Part shown: positions 1 through 12,222 of the stretch, piece after piece
Numbering within the stretch: the stretch's first letter is position 1
How the letters are laid out: every line of letters begins with the position of its first letter
Assembly (NCBI GenBank): GCA_030062745.1
Contig: CP099840.1
Span: 11,546,437 to 11,610,436 of the forward strand
Reading direction: 5' to 3'
DNA from: Capitulum mitella
Lineage: Eukaryota; Arthropoda; Thecostraca; Pollicipedomorpha; Pollicipedidae
Length of the DNA stretch: 64,000 nt
Notes under the pieces: model-generated
Seen by the model: the letters and a program-made list of their open reading frames with translations, nothing else
What the model was told of the DNA's origin: nothing
The model's database searches: none
Made by a program: the position numbers and the translations under genes

Positions 1-1286
1 GCCTCGCCGTCACAAACCCAGAGGCGCAGCAAGCAGCTGCGGCCGCAGGCGAACCGGTCCGGCGGGCACTGAGGCCCCGCGGCGCACGCGGCCGCCGTCT
101 CGTCCGAGCCGTCGCCGCAGTCATCGTCGCCGTCGCACAGCCAGCGCCGGCTGACGCAGGCGCCGTTGCCGCAGCGGTGGTGGCCGGCCGGGCAGTCGCA
201 GCCGACCTCGTCGGAGCCGTCGTCGCAGTCCTTTTCGCCGTCGCAGCGCCGGTTGGCGTCGACGCAGCCGCCGCCGGCACAGGCCAGCCGGCCGGCTGCG
301 CAGTCCGACTCCACGACGCACTGCAGCCGCGCGTCGATGCACCGGTCGCCGCAGCGGAACTGCCCGGCCAAGCAGCCCCCGCAGTCGGCCTCGTCGCCGG
401 CGTCGGAACAGTCGTCGTTGCCGTCGCAGCGGTACGTGTACATCACGCAGCGGCCGTCGGCGCACGGGATCCGCTCTGGCGAACAGGCGGCCACGGTGCA
501 GTTCAGCTCGTCGCGACCGTCGGAGCAGTCCGCGCGGCCGTCGCACCGCTGCGTGATGAGCACGCAGCCGTCCCCGCAGTGGAACTGGTCGTGGGTGCAC
601 GCGTCCGAGCCGCAACCGAGCTCGTCCACGCCGTCGGGGCAGTCGTTCTCTCCGTCGCAGCGCCACCTGGAGGGGATGCAGTTACCCGTGTCGCTGCAGC
701 GGAACTCCCGCGGACCGCAGCTGGTCGCCGGGCAGTCGGCCTCGTCACTGCCGTCGCCGCAGTCGTCGACGCCGTTGCACGCGACCTTCGCCGACACGCA
801 GCCGCCGTCCTGACAGGCGAAGCTGTCGGCCGAGCAGGCGACGGCCTGGCACCCGGCCTCGTCCGAGCCGTCGGCGCAGTCCTTGTCGCCGTCGCAGCGC
901 CAGCCGGGGTCGAGGCAGGCGCCGTTGCCGCAGCGGAACAGGCCCGGCGCGCACGTGGCCGGGTCGCAGTCGCGCTCGTCGGCGCCGTCGCCGCAGTCGT
1001 CGTCGCCGTCACAGCGCCACAAAGGCCGCAGGCACTTGCCGTTGGGACAGCTGAAGCGGTCGCCGACGCAGTCGGTCTGGCCGCAGCCGGCCTCGTCCGA
1101 GCCGTCCTCGCAGTCCGAGTGGCCGTCGCAGAGCGCCGACTTGGCCAGGCAGCGGCCGCTGTGCGGACACACATGCTCAGTGGCGGCGCACAGCTTCGCC
1201 TTGGACGGGAGCGCGGCGGCGGCGGCGGCCGCCAGCGCCAGCGCCAGCAGCGGCGCCACGGCCGGGGTGCGCCAGCTGCGTGCCAT
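1..1286 (-). CDS. LDL-receptor class A repeat protein, 5' part (partial)
   Basis: Lipoprotein-receptor-type protein; only the N-terminal 428 codons are in the window and the frame stays open to the left edge. The ATG at 1286-1284 starts a hydrophobic, alanine/leucine-rich signal peptide of about 25 residues ([20 protein letters not shown]...). About ten LDLa repeats follow, plus the start of another. Each is about 37-40 aa with six Cys and the calcium-binding acidic signature CDGxxDCxDGSDE. The eighth is truncated: it lacks the acidic SDE end and runs straight into the next. All repeats lie in one uninterrupted exon, whereas LDLR-family genes usually split them over many exons. No EGF or beta-propeller segment is reached, so LRP, lipophorin receptor, vitellogenin receptor or another LDLa mosaic protein cannot be told apart. 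LDLa arrays bind lipoproteins or other ligands outside the cell. The LDLa assignment is very secure; the family is not. Confidence 0.88.
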   Translation of the reverse strand, partial: MARSWRTPAVAPLLALALAAAAAAALPSKAKLCAATEHVCPHSGRCLAKSALCDGHSDCEDGSDEAGCGQTDCVGDRFSCPNGKCLRPLWRCDGDDDCGDGADERDCDPATCAPGLFRCGNGACLDPGWRCDGDKDCADGSDEAGCQAVACSADSFACQDGGCVSAKVACNGVDDCGDGSDEADCPATSCGPREFRCSDTGNCIPSRWRCDGENDCPDGVDELGCGSDACTHDQFHCGDGCVLITQRCDGRADCSDGRDELNCTVAACSPERIPCADGRCVMYTYRCDGNDDCSDAGDEADCGGCLAGQFRCGDRCIDARLQCVVESDCAAGRLACAGGGCVDANRRCDGEKDCDDGSDEVGCDCPAGHHRCGNGACVSRRWLCDGDDDCGDGSDETAAACAAGPQCPPDRFACGRSCLLRLWVCDGE

Positions 1287-2287
1287 GGCCGCCGCAGGGG
1301 GACTGACGCTGGCCGGCCGGCCGGCAGCGTTCCTTAGCCGCCCCCACGGCGTGCCGGCGGGCGACGACGTTGCGAGGTAGAGATGAAACTCACCGCCGGC
1401 CACGAGCCCACGACTCGGACTGCGGCGCCGGCGCGACGGCGACGCAAAAGACGGTCACCTCGAACAACGGGGCCGAGATAACGGGGCGCGTTTTCAAGTT
1501 CCGAGGGTGCTCCGCTGTCCGCCCCATTCCCGCGTCTCGAAGGTCGTGCCAGGGTCGCCACCTCCATGGTGACGCTCCGTTCTCGTGGTCGTGAATACGT
1601 CTTCCCGGCTGTGAGTAATCACTGGAAGCCTTGAGTAATCAGTGCCGAACGTCGACCGCCGACCTTTGGTCGCGTCTTCTCACAACGGCCGCCCGGCGCC
1701 GGCGCCCGTCACTCGGACCACCGGCCGCCGGTGCTAGGTCCCGTCCGACACAGCGCGTCCGGTGTTCCCCGAGATCTGACCGCTTGAGGGCGCGGGCGCG
1801 CACACTGTTAGTGGCGAAATGACGTGGACGTCACCGACGAAATATGTCACAGTGCAGAGACGGAAAGCGCAGGCGCTACGAAAAACGCTTATAATCCAGT
1901 GTGTTGTTTCATTCAACGACAATGATAATAAATAGTAATTTATAGCTAAATAAGGGATTCGCTTTGCTCGAGCACAGCGCATGCCTTTGTACTTGCGTTT
2001 CGTAACATTGTCGCATGTGGCTGTGATCATTGGGACGTGTGTGTGTGTGTTTGACTGTGAAACATAGAAACGTGTTAGATGCACCTATTGTAAGGCGATG
2101 AATGAAATCTTTTGCATTTTGTACATATTGGTGTTTATATTGTCTGAGCTGTTTGAGTTGAGTACAGGCCTCAGTGCAATATATATTGCAACCTTTGCGG
2201 AAGCCCCCCGTGAAAGTGTCATACGACGGGAGCATCCTGCCATTGATAAACAATGTCACTAACCACCGTATAATGTTTTTTTTTCAG
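1287..2287. other. Spacer between the LDLa gene start and SLC35F-like exons
   Basis: The first 300 bases next to the LDLa start codon are GC- and CpG-rich and probably hold its promoter and 5' UTR. The rest is AT-rich. I see no coding exon. The 5' exons of the SLC35F-like gene are not here, so they should lie left of the window, beyond the oppositely oriented LDLa gene. Confidence 0.5.
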
Positions 2288-2956
2288 CCGTCGATATGCA
2301 GTGGTACAATGTTGTGTTTGAGAATATGCGTCTTGCTGGGATCGTCCTCATCGTCTGCGGATTCTTCCTGGTCCTGTTTCCAAGCAACTGGCCCAATTAC
2401 ATACGCACTCTCATAAGGTGAGGTCATGGGCCAAGGTTTTTTCTATATATTTGTGATTGCCTGAGCACCTTCAAAGCTCATGATTTAAGCATCAAGAAAT
2501 CATGCTCATTATCCACGATCATGTGGAGTTTCGATTTGATATAATGAAGTTCTTGAAGATTGTCGGAGAACAGCAACATACTGACACTGCTTCCACAGTT
2601 GCATTGTGGATTCTCAGTACGAAAGCGCAACGGCCCACTTTGGCCACACACATTCACTTTTTAAAAGCTTTGAAATTATTGGAAAAGAACAGCACAGCGC
2701 AAAACTAGGACTGATCATTGCCTCGCCGAAGACTGCCTCGTCACCGGTGGACCCCAGAGCACTCTTAAGTTCCCCGTTTTATGCGCGTCCCTGCAGGCTG
2801 AGCAGAGTAGCCTGTCTGACGAGCGACCCGCATACCGCCAGGTGGGGTCGGCGGCACCACAGCGGCAGCGGCCAGAGCCCGCCGGAGCCGGTCGACTACC
2901 GCACCGGCATCATCTCGCGCTCCCATCTCCGCTCGCCCTCCGGACACGTGCGGTAG
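2288..2956 (+). CDS. Solute carrier family 35 F3/F4-like transporter, last two exons (partial)
   Basis: Exons 2288-2417 and 2797-2956, joined at phase 2 across a GT-AG intron (2418-2796, donor gtgagg). Exon 1 begins mid-codon after a strong T-tract acceptor, so upstream exons are missing. It encodes one hydrophobic membrane helix (LAGIVLIVCGFFLVLFPSNW), then a short cytosolic tail rich in Arg, Ser and His ending VDYRTGIISRSHLRSPSG..., stop at 2954-2956. The last helix followed by FPxNWPxYI and a basic tail resembles the C-terminus of insect and crustacean SLC35F3/F4 proteins (nucleotide-sugar-transporter superfamily; human SLC35F3 is reported as a thiamine transporter). The family call rests on this short stretch only. 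A second acceptor 9 bases downstream (gctgagcag) would keep frame and drop three residues. Confidence 0.6.
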
Positions 2957-3281
2957 GCCGCGCGGCCCGGCCACGTCAGCGCCGGACCCGCTCACGTGCC
3001 GGGCGGCTCGTGTGTCAGACGCGTCCGGCTCGGTATAGGGCATGTCGGCCGCGACCGCCTCGGAACTGTGCCGTGGCGTCCGACACGAGGCCGCCACGTG
3101 CCGTGCCGGGCTCTGGTCCACGCGTCAGACCCGCCTCTGCGAACTCCGCGCTCGAGGGCTTTCGTTTGTAGACCTCGAACCTGTCGCAGCGCGTTGGTGT
3201 CGGAGCCTCGTTTGTCGGGCAGCGCGTGTCGAAAGCGCTTGTGTAGGGTGATGCGTATCTGAGCTTTCTGAGCCGTGTGCG
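2957..3281. other. GC-rich spacer, probable 3' UTR of the SLC35F-like gene
   Basis: CpG-rich sequence between the stop codon and the minisatellite. No convincing exon and no clear poly(A) signal. Confidence 0.4.
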
Positions 3282-3803
3282 TCGGACGGTGTGCACCGAG
3301 GCTGTGTGTTTCGGACGGTGTATACGGGAGCCGCGAGCGTCGAACGGTGTGTACCGAGGCTGTGTGTTTCGGACGGTGTATACGGGAGCCGCGAGCGTCG
3401 GACGGTGTGTACGGAGGCTGTGTGTTTCGGACGGTGTATACGGGAGCCGCGAGCGTCGGACGGTGTGTACCGAGGCTGTGTGTTTCGGACGGTGTATACG
3501 GGAGCCGCGAGCGTCGGACGGTGTGTACCGAGGCTGTGTGTTTGGGACGGTGTATACGGGAGCCGCGAGCGTCGGACGGTGTGTACGGAGGCTGTGTGTT
3601 TCGGACGGTGTATACGGGAGCCGCAAGCGTCGGACGGTGTGTACCGAGGCTGTGTGTTTCGGACGGTGTATACGGGAGCCGCGAGCGTCGGACGGTGTGT
3701 ACGGAGGCTGTGTGTTTCGGACGGTGTATACGGGAGCCGCAAGCGTCGGACGGTGTGTACCGAGGCTGTGTGTTTCGGACGGTGTATACGGGAGCCGTGT
3801 GTG
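3282..3803. repeat. 58-bp minisatellite made of two diverged 29-bp halves (9 copies)
   Basis: Eighteen consecutive 29-bp half-units, all starting with TCGGACGGTGT or a close variant, alternate between type A (…ATACGGGAGCCGCGAGCG) and type B (…GTACCGAGGCTGTGTGTT). This gives nine copies of a 58-bp higher-order unit. Copies differ by only one or two bases, so expansion is recent. Long ORFs appear here in several frames on both strands because the unit contains no stop in any frame; they are not genes. Confidence 0.95.
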
Positions 3804-6800
3804 CCGTTCCGTGCGTAATGGAGGCGTTTGTTCCCGGGGCGTCCAAACACTGACGCTGCGTGGCGCGAGGCCGGGCCGACTGTGATGGAATCGGGAAGAT
3901 CTCCGCACAAAAGGCATGCGGGTCATCAAGTACGCAAGTGATATTATCAGCAGAAGCATGCACTTTTTAGATCATAAGCGTTTCTGAAGACGTCCTTGAG
4001 AAATCTCCGTTTCCTGTAAAAGTGGGATATTTTACGACTGTGTACAGTGCAGTAGGTATGCAATGCCGTATGAAATTACATGGCGTCTTACTATTGCGTA
4101 GGTATGTAGAAATGTTGGATCAGGGTGTGTTTTGTAAAGATTTTGGACTAGAGAGCGATTCTTGCACTCATCCTTAGCTTACTGTGAACTCGGCTCTAGC
4201 GTATGATCATATGTCTTGAATAACAAGCATCTTTCCTAAGTACAGGCGTAGGTGGGAACAGTTCCTGTTGAGGAAAGATGTTTAGTTCAAGCTCTTGCGT
4301 TGCAACGTTTAGCTATTGCCCTCCAGTGATTCAGATATAAAAAAAGAACGGAATATAACTCAGTTAATATTGCATTGTATGTTGACTATGCTGCACGTTT
4401 CATTGTTGTTGTCAGCCAATGTTCAAACAGTCCGTTTCGTTTTCGCCATTTGAATTTCGGAGGGAATAGCGTGATATGGTCCTTTGGAAGCATATTTGTG
4501 ATTTCAAATGACGGCGTTGGGTTGCAACATGGTAAGTTTTTTTCGCCTGTACCATTGTGACACGGTATCTTGTTTTTTAATAAGGCCAAGATGAGCGTTG
4601 TATTGACCTCGGATCAGTAGAATAGATGTTACTCCTGTTTCCCATGCCAGTGTTGAATATGGTGATCGTAACGTGAGACACCGTATAATTGTGTGATTAA
4701 ACAATCACTCGACTCTATGGTCTTTTTAAAAACAACGATAAGTGCTGTTCTTATTGGAAAGTGCAAAAGAGGACGTGGACAAAAGGTATTTGGTGTCTAC
4801 CAAAGCGTTTTGCGCACATAATGGGTCCAACTGAAGCAATTTGGAATAGCCAAGATCGGAAAATTGCAAAAAAATAACAAGTATGAAAACGCATCGCCGT
4901 GAAATGTGGTGCGAATCGTGTTACTGTTTTCACTTATCGGACAAATTAAAGCGAACCATTTTCAAAGGATTATGGCAGCATATACAAACCTGGCCATGTA
5001 AGTAATGCAAAGACTCAGAATGCAATTTATTTATGCCAGCAATATCTTTGGTGTCGATGGCGGGCTACCAAAGAGGTGCGTACGCAGCAAGCGGTATCAC
5101 AAGATGGCGGATGTCACCAGAACATTGCCTGAAGCTTAGCTCGTCGTTCTCATGTACGATTTTGATAACCGTGCTGCACAAAGGTCACAGAAGTACTCGC
5201 TCCGACATAAAACTACATGAAGATAAAGCATTCTATTGGACAAACTCTGGGCCAAATGTAAAATAATGAAAAGCCTTATATAATGACGTCAGTACTCCGG
5301 ATTGTTTGACGAAGAGAAGGACCACTGCAATGGTAAGAAGGCAAGAATCCATGCAGGCCACGTCTCCTCTTCGTTGGTCCTCAAGAAAGGGTTGGATTTT
5401 GGGTAGAGCTTGCCAGATCAGTACTGATCATTGCGGAGCTTTGGGATAAAGGCATTGGGTTACAGTGGCACCGAGGTGTGCCTGATAGAATGGGTTTTGA
5501 GGATAAGAGCCGGAAATAACGAAGATGAGAGTGTGGATCAGTCCTTAGGAGGTTTGGCCAAACAAGCCGAAATACTGATCTCATTACGCGATCATGTGTA
5601 CAGTCAGGTCAAGAGTTTACCCGAAAAAGAACTCAACAGCGACTTACAATGTCCGAGAAGAAAATAGTCATTTACATGCCATATATAGCTATGCATAAGG
5701 AAAAAACTAACTTCAGCAAACCTTGGGACTCAATATACCAAAAATAATCATACCTACAAAACATGCATGAAGTACGCAGTTTCAAGGCGTCCTTGCCCCA
5801 TTTCGAAAAGAAATCGATGCATTGGCAAGATGATGTTTTTACTGCATGCGTGACTTCTAAGTATCCAGTACATCATTGCCATGAGTACGGCCTTTAATAC
5901 AACGTTAATTGTGGTGGAGAAATGTTAATTGCCTTTGACCGCACAAGGAAGAAGAAAAGTGGATAGTTCGCATTAAAAACAACAATATCCATGTAGAACA
6001 GGAATTCTTAGATAAACCAATCGATAACTTGGCTGTGCGATCGGCGCCTTCTAGCGTCTAAAACAGGCCACGCTGCTTCAGAGACCGTCAACGTGATCTG
6101 GGTCCTCGGCATCACAAATCGTCAGTCGATTCGGTGCTTTCGGACCCTCCGGAGCACTATCTCACCTGTTCTGGAGCCGCGCGGCTGCGGGCGTCCTCCT
6201 GTGACAGGCAGCGTGCCTCGGACGAGAGATGGGTCTAATCTCGACCGGTCCCGGAGATGGAGAGGCTGAGGAGCGAGCCGGTCCAGGCCCAGTCACGCGA
6301 TCGTGTCGCGTGCTGAGCGGCCGCTGGCGCTGCCCGGGCGCCTCGTCACACTGCCGAGCACAGATTTACTCAAGGAACAAAAGACAGCTGGCATGAATGA
6401 CATGTGTCTCAGCAGTTCCCAGGCATTCGAACTCTGTAACGGGAAGAACGAGAATTTTTTTTCATTTAACTTATTCCGGTTCGCACCATCGAGATGATTT
6501 TAAATAGCTGCGGGACAATAGGCATGGGTAGAGGCACCGTTTTCCGCGACAGTTTCCGCAGAACAGGATCCAGCTGAAGTCCAAGAGTTCAAATAATCCT
6601 AGAGTTACCGTTTTTGCCAGCATCTTCAGCAGAAATAGCATTCACAGGGCTGAGACAGGCCGTCTCTCCCGTTCCAATGGGCTTGTGGATCAGAGACGGA
6701 AACACTTTCGGACCCTTTATTAACCCTAGCCGGGCCGGCCTTCGGATCCACCTTTCCTGGGCCGGGAGTGGATGGTCCCCCCAACCCAAGATCTCGAGAA

Positions 6801-9800
6801 CTATAAGTCCTACAGCATCATGAAAAACACCGTTAACCTGTCTGCCCTTGGCAAAAAATAGAACAAATCACCTGCATTTTTCCAACATACAGTTAACATT
6901 GAGGTTAGCAGAGGTCGTCGTAGGCCAAATTACCCTGTTCGCATTTTTGGCAGACACCTTTAATAGCCAGGCTTCTGCATGGCTCCAAAGGGGCTGACCA
7001 GTAAAAAAAAGGCCTGATTTGCCTATGATGGAAGGAAAAGGGGAAATGAGGTCAGATCTAACTATTTCAAGGAAAGCGGAAAATACAGGCAAAATATGGT
7101 CTTTTTGTGTCTTGTTTTCTTCTTAATGTATTAGTATTTGCGTTGAATGGAATGCATCGTAAATATGTCCAACATGCATATGAAACCTGTAACCATCCTA
7201 TTAAAGTCAAAAAAGGTCAAGGTAGGTCGAGGTCTTGACGCCAAGACGTCGGGCGTTCCTGGAGTCTGTCGCATCATCTGCCATATTACCGATGATCAGA
7301 CACCATACAGCATTAAATTTTGTAACACAGGGTCATGTAATAACCCTTCTGCATCCTGAAGCCTGTGCCAATCTTAGTCTAAGTCACTGAGATACCGGGC
7401 GGCGGGCACAGCCGCAATGCAAAAGCCTAATGTTTAGTGGAAAGCAATTTTCGCGACGTCAATGGTTTTTGTTTTGGCGACCAAAAATAACAGGATTGCC
7501 AGAGAGCAAACTGTGTAGAATCGAGCGATGGTTGTTGACTTATCATTTCTGGTCAAACAAAGTGTTTGCATTGAAAACAGGTGTATTATTTCTAAAGGTC
7601 AAAGCAGATCAGTCCGGGTCAAACTGAACTACGTCACCGTTGAAAAGCAAGCTTTTATCATGTATTAGCACTTTCGAAGCATACATGACTACCAACAAAA
7701 ATATTCCCCAACTGTAAACCAAAAAATTGTTCTCGGTAGCAGGTCTGGAAATTCGGTATGAAACGTGACCTGACCCTAGGTCACCGGTCAAGGGAAATAT
7801 TTACACATGCAAATGACGTGAGAAGTATCAGTGTGTATATCCGAGCTTTACATACCCCGAAATAGTCCCACAATCTGAACAACAAACGTAATAAGGCCGA
7901 AGGTTTAGTTGACCTCAGGTCAATGGCCTCGGCATTTCCGGAAAATCTGAGATAGCAGAATTGTTTCATTTATCATTTTCTGTCAAAGTGGCGACTTTCA
8001 TGTCAGTCGGTGAATTTCACAAAATTTTGGACCAGTTTCATTTTCTGGGACATAGTGTTACTTGATCTGTCCTACGTCAACGACCTGAAATGGCCCTGAG
8101 TTTAAAACTATGTTCAAGGTGTAAGAGGGATGCGTAAAAATTACTGCGAGTTTCGTATGTCTATGCCTTTTTAGTTACCCTTAAAAACCTAAAGGGGTGC
8201 TCATCCACCACCATCCCCTCTGGGGAAGGTTAATGTAAGTCCAAATGATATAAAGGTACATCATTTTTTGTTACATACGTACATACAGATTTTGTTCTTA
8301 ACCCTATTGCCATACCCAAAGCGCTAGGGCGCATTTCCATATGGGAAGGAGGATCTTATTCGGCCCCACTGAGACTTCGAGAACTATCCGTCCGATTTCA
8401 TCGCAGCAAACGACAAACGATTCACTATGGCAAACTACATTTGTTTAAAATGAAATTCTAAGAATTTTGGTATGGGTGGATACAACGGGCAGAAAAGCCA
8501 GAAAGTTTGACATTTTTTGCCTGTTATAACTTCGTTGTTTAAGGACCAGTTTTTATTCAGTTGGCCTGCACCGAAATTTAATGCATAGGACTTTTCCCGT
8601 AATAGCCCATATGTTTGGAATTTGGAAGAAATTCATAGGCGTTCACAGGCTTTGGAAAAGGCAAGAATATTTCTTTTCACTGCACAAAAAAGCTAAAAAT
8701 GTACCTTTTTCCATTTTACTTATCATGCTATACCTAAGAAATGCAGATCGTAATCCAGTGCTCGTATAATGGCCGAGCCAGGGACATGGTGCCGCCTATG
8801 GCGCCGCCATAGGCAGCGTAAGTAGTTAAGAAATGATATAAAATTTCGTGAGGCTCCTTCAAAACCCCTGGAAATAGCGAGCAAAAAAACGGAGGGGTCT
8901 CTGAGGCCACCCCCGCTCTTAAACGGGGACAGGGTGAAACACATCAATTAGCTCGCAACGCATCTGACATCCCACTTTTTCTGCTGCGTAGCTTGTAACC
9001 AAATGGTGTAGCGCTGGTGAATTTTCAGTGCCCTCGGTACACCAACTGTGCACATTTTGCTGACACATATTTAATCGGAGTCGAAGAAACCCATGTGAAC
9101 AAGCGTCATAAAGACAATGATGCTTTGCAGTTCTGCCGACTCTTTTCCGAGTTTGCTTAACCTTTATCTATGCACCTGCTGGCCGCACGAGACGACCGGT
9201 AGTGTGCAGTATTTCTTATAATGTCATGAGAGGCTAGCGTAGACCATCAGCCATCTAACGCAAGGTCACCATATGCAACCTATGTCTAGCTTTTCCCTAG
9301 ATATACGTCTCTTGGTATTCTTTGCGTACCTTTTCACGCATTTAGGACTTATGGGCCATGAGATGTCTGCAGTTTTTGATTGGTAGGCAAAAAATGGCAC
9401 GTCGCAAATCAATCAGATATTGTCCTGTGGCCCGACCTGTGGCCTGCAGTATAATTCTGGGACCCAAACTCAGGACCTAATTATCTTGACATAATCGGCG
9501 TCGTATTATCGAAGGCAATTCATGGCCGTTTGAACCGGCCAAATCGGTCCATCGGTGGCGGAGTTATTGAGTAGGAGCTTCTGACGCCGCGTCCCAGCAA
9601 GTGGACGGGAGTGAAATACTGGGTAGCAACTGTCGGGCCAGTGAGTTAAACTCATAAACTACGCTTAGCAAAACATTAGCAATCAGATCAACCCTATGGG
9701 ACAGGAACTCCTTCAACATCAAGGACCAACCTGAGTGCGCCCCTTATCTGAAGCTCTGTGGGCATATGGAAATAGGGCATCATGAGACGTCTTTTTTACC

Positions 9801-10444
9801 TTTAGTGAGGATCTGGAAACATTTCAGCGCTACCATATCCATTTGCAAAGGTTCTCAGCGCAGATGTGACATTTGTTTGTGTTCAGTAAACAAACAACGG
9901 AGAACGTATTGTTTTTATCAGACGACTGACTGACGCCCGACGAGAAGCAAGACTTGACCGATGACTGGACACCTGAGCCCAGGGGACTTTGTGTCCTAAC
10001 TCACAAACAAAGAAACAAACATAATGTTTTTATCGACATCATCGTCTTGAAACGGAGAGACTGAAGTCGTGTGGAATTGTAGTGTGATCTCCATTCCCTC
10101 GCTGAGGATTTTCGCTGAATATTAGCATCATCAGGAAGGAAAAAGGACACTTGCAGGTATTGGTAAGGTGAGTAGGAACAATTCTTGTGAAGTGTTGCTT
10201 ATGTTTTTGTCCTTGGGCATAACTAGTGGGGATTAAATGGTGATTCAAACCTCCCTGGGGAGTTATCCAGCTGCTTGAGACATTTTTTAGTGAAAATTTG
10301 GGTCATAGTCACCACTGTGTCTTTCCCTTTCCTATTCATGCATCTTGGAATGCCACAGACTTCACCATTGCAAAGCTTTGAATGGCTTTGTCCCCTCCTG
10401 GCAAAGATGTCATTACATATATTCCAAAGGGAGTGAAATGAGGT
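3804..10444. other. Gene-poor region with dispersed repeat fragments
   Basis: No exon could be supported. About 7190-7930 is rich in AGGTCA/TGACCT motifs, including TGACCT-C-AGGTCA near 7909-7921. Transposon-like fragments lie near 6715-6830 and 8300-8610. A segment near 8770 (GCCAGGGACATG, CCGCCTATGG) matches the end of an element at 17290. The stretch 5400-5660 has a short open frame with no recognisable domain. Confidence 0.5.
8300..8610. repeat. Fragment of a dispersed repeat (family also at 16557-17771)
   Basis: Contains CGAGAACTA-TCCG-TCCGATTTCATCGCA and following sequence that matches, in reverse complement, the right part of the element ending at 17771 (CGATGAAATCGGACTAGTAGTTCTCGAG there). 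TTAACCCTAT at the left side corresponds to that element's TAACCCT terminus. A weaker related fragment is at about 6715-6830. Confidence 0.6.
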
Positions 10445-10799
10445 AATCCTTTAGAAGCATGCGCCATAAACCAAGCACACTGGATGACACATATACGGCG
10501 CGCGTGGCAAAAGGAGACATCAGCTGTTGTGAGAAACAACAACATTATGCACTGGAGCTCCAGGGTCGTGGATCACCTACTATTCGCTAACTTAACCTAA
10601 CCTAACCTTACCTAACCTAACCTAACCTAACCTAACCTAACCTACTGTGTAAAACAAGAGCGAATAGTAGGTGATCTACGACCTGGAGCTCCAGTGCATA
10701 ATGTTGTTTCTTGCAACAGCTGACGTCTCCTTTTGCCACGCACGCCGTATATGTGTCATCCAGTGTGCTTGGTTTATGGCGTGCGCTTCTAAAGGATTG
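10445..10799. repeat. Long inverted repeat enclosing a CCTAA telomeric array
   Basis: Left arm 10445-10588 and right arm 10659-10799 are near-identical reverse complements (about 140 bp; both contain the CTGGAGCTCCAG palindrome and CACACTGGATGACACATATA or its complement). Between them, 10592-10644 is about ten tandem CCTAA units with one CCTTA variant. TTAGG/CCTAA is the telomere repeat of most arthropods. The arms can form a large hairpin. I see no transposase, so it behaves like a foldback or MITE-type element or a rearranged telomeric insertion. Confidence 0.9.
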
Positions 10800-12222
10800 C
10801 CGTGAAATGACTAGGAAATGGGTTTTGCGGAATGTCATGAAGTTTGTGCTCTGATGTGACAAGAAATGACACATACATATTTGCAAGTATTATGCATAAA
10901 ATTTGTCTTTCAAAGTGGGAAGGAATAGCTCACACATATATCATATATCATAAACATATATCATATGCTTATGATATATGTTGGAGAAACATATATCATA
11001 TGTTTTTCCAACTTTGGAGAGAAATTCCTGCTTACTTGATTAAAGTCTGCCATACAATATGTAATAAATCATGGTTTGGCTCTACAAGTTTTGGAACTTC
11101 AGATGTCAGATGTAGGCTTAAAATGTTGTTAATGGTGAAAAACACAAAAAAAATCTACAATTTAATGACATTTCTAGTCTTTGTAGTGTATTACCTGTCC
11201 ATGCATTCTGTCACAGGATTTTCATGTGGTTATAATTTATGAATTTGTGCAGATGTGTTCACCAGTCAATTAAAATTCTGATAACAGCATGCAGACTAGG
11301 AGAGATATGAAGCATTGCTTTCATCTGATGCCAATGGATCCATGACCCTTACTTGGCCTATATCTCTCTGCTTTCAGGGCAGTAAACAACAATGGCATTT
11401 GCATACATTTTAGTTATGTTTATTTTATTAAAGTGTAGTTCCCATGGAAGTGTTCAGCTTTTTGTCAGTGAGGCCAAGATTCACATAACAAGCTCATCCT
11501 AGACAACATTAGAAACTCATGGTCTGCATGGTGGAACTCAGGAGAAGTCACTTATTTTTGACACATCCTGCACATCTTCACACAAACAGAAAGAACTGTT
11601 TGTGTGGAATCCTCCAAATTCCAAATATGTATGCTTTTGAGTTACTTTATCTTAGTAGGATTCCATATTTCACTTCATTGGGCTAAAAACATGTTTTGGA
11701 AATGAGGTTTTGGAGCTCTTTTTACATTGCTAAAATGATGTATTTGAATATTTAAGATGTGGCATATGTGATTTTACTGGCACCCTCAGAAGTCATTATG
11801 TACTGTGTTTGTGTACAGCATTGGTAGGTTTGCTTGTACTGGATAAATACTACCAAAATTTATACTTAAATGCCCAGTGCCTCTTCAGATTGTCTTTGAT
11901 CACTGCTTTTTGTTACCAGGGTCTTTCATTACTGGGTGTCTCATAGTGCTGATTGTTTATTGTTATTTATATTTCATTAATAAACTGAATTTTGATTTAT
12001 CAGAAATGAAATGAAGTGAAATAAAGTAAAACAAGATGATGCTTTGCTCATTGACTCCCGGAATGTCCATGAAGCTTCCATGGCCATTCATTGAATCATT
12101 ATTACCTTGCTTGTGACATGATCTGCTATATGTTCTCATCCCATTTGCTGACCTGGCTGCCCTGGTCTGCAGCCCATATTTTCCAGGTGGGACTCACTGC
12201 TGTGCTGCCGACTCGGCCAGCG
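10800..12222. other. AT-rich spacer upstream of ULK3 with a CpG desert
   Basis: A cluster of short palindromes built on CATATATCATATG lies at 10930-11010. I found no CG dinucleotide from about 11240 to 12055, while TG and CA are common. No coding exon seen. A T-rich acceptor (ccatattttccag) at 12173-12186 suggests that the ULK3 exon begins there and that an untranslated exon lies upstream. Confidence 0.5.

Noticed and set aside
166..1337. Long plus-strand open frames (up to 386 codons) opposite the LDLa gene
   Set aside because: They are antisense shadows of GC-rich repeated LDLa codons; low-complexity Ala/Val/Gly/Ser composition, no domain.
2992..3963. Minus-strand open frames of 260-323 codons with TVRR/YTPSETHS-type repeats
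   Set aside because: Generated by the 58-bp minisatellite, which lacks stops in these frames; no start context, splice sites or known domain.
5395..5667. A possible RNase H-like transposon fragment
   Set aside because: Only a vague resemblance in a 78-codon frame; no catalytic acidic pattern could be recognised.
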